In this document: positions 61,701 through 64,000 of the stretch, piece after piece | Layout: the number at the start of each line of letters is the position of its first letter | How positions within the stretch are numbered: position 1 is the stretch's first letter | DNA from: Fasciolopsis buskii | Taxonomy: Eukaryota > Platyhelminthes > Trematoda > Plagiorchiida > Fasciolidae | Length of the DNA stretch: 64,000 nt | Direction: 5' to 3' | NCBI GenBank assembly: GCA_008360955.1 | Contig: LUCM01004688.1 | Location: forward strand, 42,103-106,102 | Notes under the pieces: generated by a model | The model's database searches: none | What the model was told of the DNA's origin: nothing | Seen by the model: only the letters and a program-made list of their open reading frames with translations | Translations under genes and position numbers: made by a program

Positions 61701-63690
61701 TTTACCACAGTTTTTTTACCAGGGTCGTCAGATATTTTGCACGTTCATCACATTCAGCTAGCTGGTAGAAGCTGCCATCCCTGGCCTTTCGTCCATTGGC
61801 GAATTTCCCCTACCTGGAAAGCAAATTTTAAAAGTTCACTCTGTGCTGCGCTTGCATACAAAAGGATCTGCGTCGCCCAGGGTTCACGTAGAAAGTTTGG
61901 CTGAAAATCCATGGTGGATTGTCGATTCTGCTCTCTGAATATGCTTCACTTAAAGTATCACATTTAATCCCACGTTACTTTCACGGTTTAGTCGCCCATT
62001 GCAAAACAAAATCGGGCTCAGTGCTCGTTTTCTTAACATAGAAGAAAACAAGCGATATATGTTGCTACGAACTGACTAGACGGCGAAGAACTTGGTCAAG
62101 AGGAGACGGTACTAATAGCCGCTAGTTATCGACCAGGCTACTGTGTCTGTTGACATATATCTGAAGTCGGACTAGAGCAAAAGTTGACAATATTGTCTTG
62201 AAGTCTCGTCCTAATTTAGCAGGGCAACGTTGAGGATGCATAAGTCTTCATCATACAACATGCTTTCACTCACTGGAGTTCTGTGTAAGAGTCAGCAGTT
62301 GTCATATTCCACTCCGACATTACTGACTCGTGTTTGACCACTGCTCAGCCAAGCTCACCTGTGTGCTATAATCCAGGAGGTCACAGTGATTTATCTTCTG
62401 AATGTAGTCTTGTTTTCAATAAGAGAGTGGTCTAAAACCTGCAAAGTCTGGAACGCTGCAGATACTTTGGTAAGAAGTAACCCTTAGTTTTTAATGGGAT
62501 GTCTACCGCAGCTTGGCAAGCTGGTCCACAAGAATAGCAGGACAGAGCTGGAATGTTTTCAAACACAGTTATCAAATAACGAACGCCGCACATATGGTCC
62601 ACGATAGTTCCATGGCGCGTTTATCGGTTAGCTAGAATTTACGAGTCCTACTCTATACTATCATTTCGGTAGGTGAGTACATACTTTTTTGGAACCCACT
62701 CTTATCTAGAATGATGCAGTTACGTAAAAACTCTGGCTGCAAACAGAGTTTCGATGAGTTAGAATTGAGGTGATGGTTCACTTACGTCAATATGGATACA
62801 GCAATTAGCCGTTAAGCATATGTGTTGCGGTCAATCAACCTACTAATCGCGAAGATGAAAAATGATTTGAGAACTTCTTAGCTTACTTTGAGAAGCGGTC
62901 GCCAGATTTAGTTGCATTCGGTGCACAGAGACCAAAACTTCTCCGCCCATGAGGAAAACAGAAATCACGAACGAGATTACTAATTAGTTGTGAAATTAGG
63001 ATTAGCGTATTCTGTGTGTGATCAACCAAGCATTATTTAACTTAAAACGGTCGTTTCAGCTGAGATTGCCAGAAAACTATTCACATTAAAATTTCCAAAC
63101 AACTTTCTGTTTTAAAGCCACAAGGCATGTGGTCGCAAAACAAATCGGAATACAGTATTCGCGGCTATGTGGGCTTGCCATCCTTGCCCGGACTGCGTCT
63201 GAATCGGCCCGAGGTGTTTCATTGATAGCTTCTTGATGGACCACGAACCGCAATCTGCAAGTCGACCAGCATAGCCGGATGCAGCTTAGTGGTGTCAAAA
63301 CGTGAGTACCTTTTGATGGTACGCTCAGAATGAGACAGCTCCATCTCACTAATTAGGGAGCGCTGCCTGGAATCTGGTCGCTACTGGATGGCAAAAATAC
63401 AGAAAGATGACGTTAGCCAGCGTGAAGTAACTAGTGTCAAGAAACTAGCAAGAACGACCACGGAATTTCACCGACGCAAGCTTGACTAAGGCAAAAAGAG
63501 GTGGGCCAAAAATATGAGATCAGTCGAACATGTGCTGAATTAAATTGCAGTCAAGCGGGCGCAGATATGCGGATTAACTTGATTGCTTTGGCAAGAAGTG
63601 AAGAGAGCCGATGACTGCTGATTGATACCAGAAGCCACTAAAATTTGGCATTTCGTGGTAAAATGAGCTGGTAGTTTTGAAATACACCCT
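58800..63690. other. No gene recognised (possible SLO-like intron)
   Basis: Searched for GYG-type filter, S6 and RCK motifs on the plus strand and found none. YGD codons at 60838-60846 and 61624-61632 lack the TVG context. A CT-rich patch is at 59437-59462. Open frames at 60255-60590 (minus) and 61671-61904 (plus) match nothing known. Confidence 0.35.
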
Positions 63691-63696
63691 CAGTAG

Positions 63697-63765
63697 TATT
63701 GTGAGTTTTACAAATCCGTGAGTGTAAAAGGTTTCGATGAGAATTTACAATTTATACGAAGGCAG
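63697..63765 (+). CDS. Possible RCK1 exon of the SLO-like gene
   Basis: A 69-base exon, phase 0 on both sides, between an acceptor at ...CCCTCAGTAG and donor GTGAGC, codes YCEFYKSVSVKGFDENLQFI and then RRQ. E-F-Y, D and I align to the SLO1 RCK1 segment VEFYQGSVLNPHDLARVKI without gaps. The match is short and the acceptor only fair, so this is a hint rather than a call. Confidence 0.25.
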
Positions 63766-64000
63766 GTGAGCCGCCATACGGGCCCGACTGGTCAAACTAA
63801 CTGTGTAGCTTTGTCCATGAGCAGTGCAATAAGCCTCCTAGTAGACAGGGGCAAATTTTCTATCATCGCTGCCGAGACTTGCACGCTTCCCCAAAAAGTG
63901 ACATGACCATATGATTTTCCATCCTTTATTGACCTTTTCCTAATTTGCTTCATATTTCAGTAAGTTAATACTGGCATATTCAGAACATCTTGCAGAAAAA

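Noticed and set aside
1..64000. CRISPR arrays, operons, rRNA genes or riboswitches
   Set aside because: No regularly spaced short repeats, no tightly packed ORFs with ribosome binding sites, and no rRNA core sequences were seen; the DNA is clearly eukaryotic.

Overview
The window is nuclear DNA from a eukaryote. It is AT-rich and gene-poor, with small exons split by introns, many degraded retroelements, tRNA-derived SINEs and microsatellites, and no operons or bacterial-style ORFs. The LINE proteins (CR1-like endonuclease plus reverse transcriptase), the gypsy-type gag relic and the mix of very short and long introns look most like a parasitic flatworm, probably a digenean fluke. The species cannot be fixed from sequence alone. 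Most long open frames here are chance: with this base composition, several frames over 130 codons are expected in 64 kb, so gene calls rest on splice sites, frame phase and family resemblance rather than length.

The best gene lies at about 53.6-57.1 kb on the plus strand: the 5' half of a very divergent SLO/BK-type (KCNMA1-like) potassium-channel alpha subunit. Five exons join in perfect phase and give S0, a cytoplasmic linker and S1 to S5. From S2 to S4 the protein aligns to human SLO1 without gaps (constant offset of 29 residues). The four charges known as BK voltage-sensing residues are kept as E, K, D, K, while two other S4 arginines are lost. No canonical GYG filter exon was found in the 7 kb downstream. 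A phase-compatible exon just after S5 is hydrophobic and lacks a filter.

Layout: 1-6 kb has a decayed reading frame and two possible minus-strand exons; 6-12.5 kb is mostly empty apart from SINE relics; 13.6-17.9 kb has a three-exon, phase-consistent minus-strand model of a secreted protein plus one plus-strand exon inside its intron; 21.7-22.1 kb has a foldback element; 23.9 kb has a SINE; 27-31 kb has weak exons, hammerhead and tRNA relics; 31.7-35.3 kb has a degraded, nearly full-length CR1-like LINE on the minus strand; 37.3-38.5 kb has a young element with 387-bp terminal inverted repeats; 39.2-40.2 kb has two opposing terminal exons; 40.9-41.5 kb has a gag relic bracketed by direct repeats; 42.4-46.9 kb has a SINE, two LINE fragments and a hammerhead relic beside a (TA)n tract; 52.1-52.6 kb has a long imperfect trinucleotide repeat; 53.6-57.1 kb has the SLO gene; the rest to 64 kb is nearly empty.

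Family comparisons are from memory. No database search or splice program was run, so all exon boundaries are predictions.
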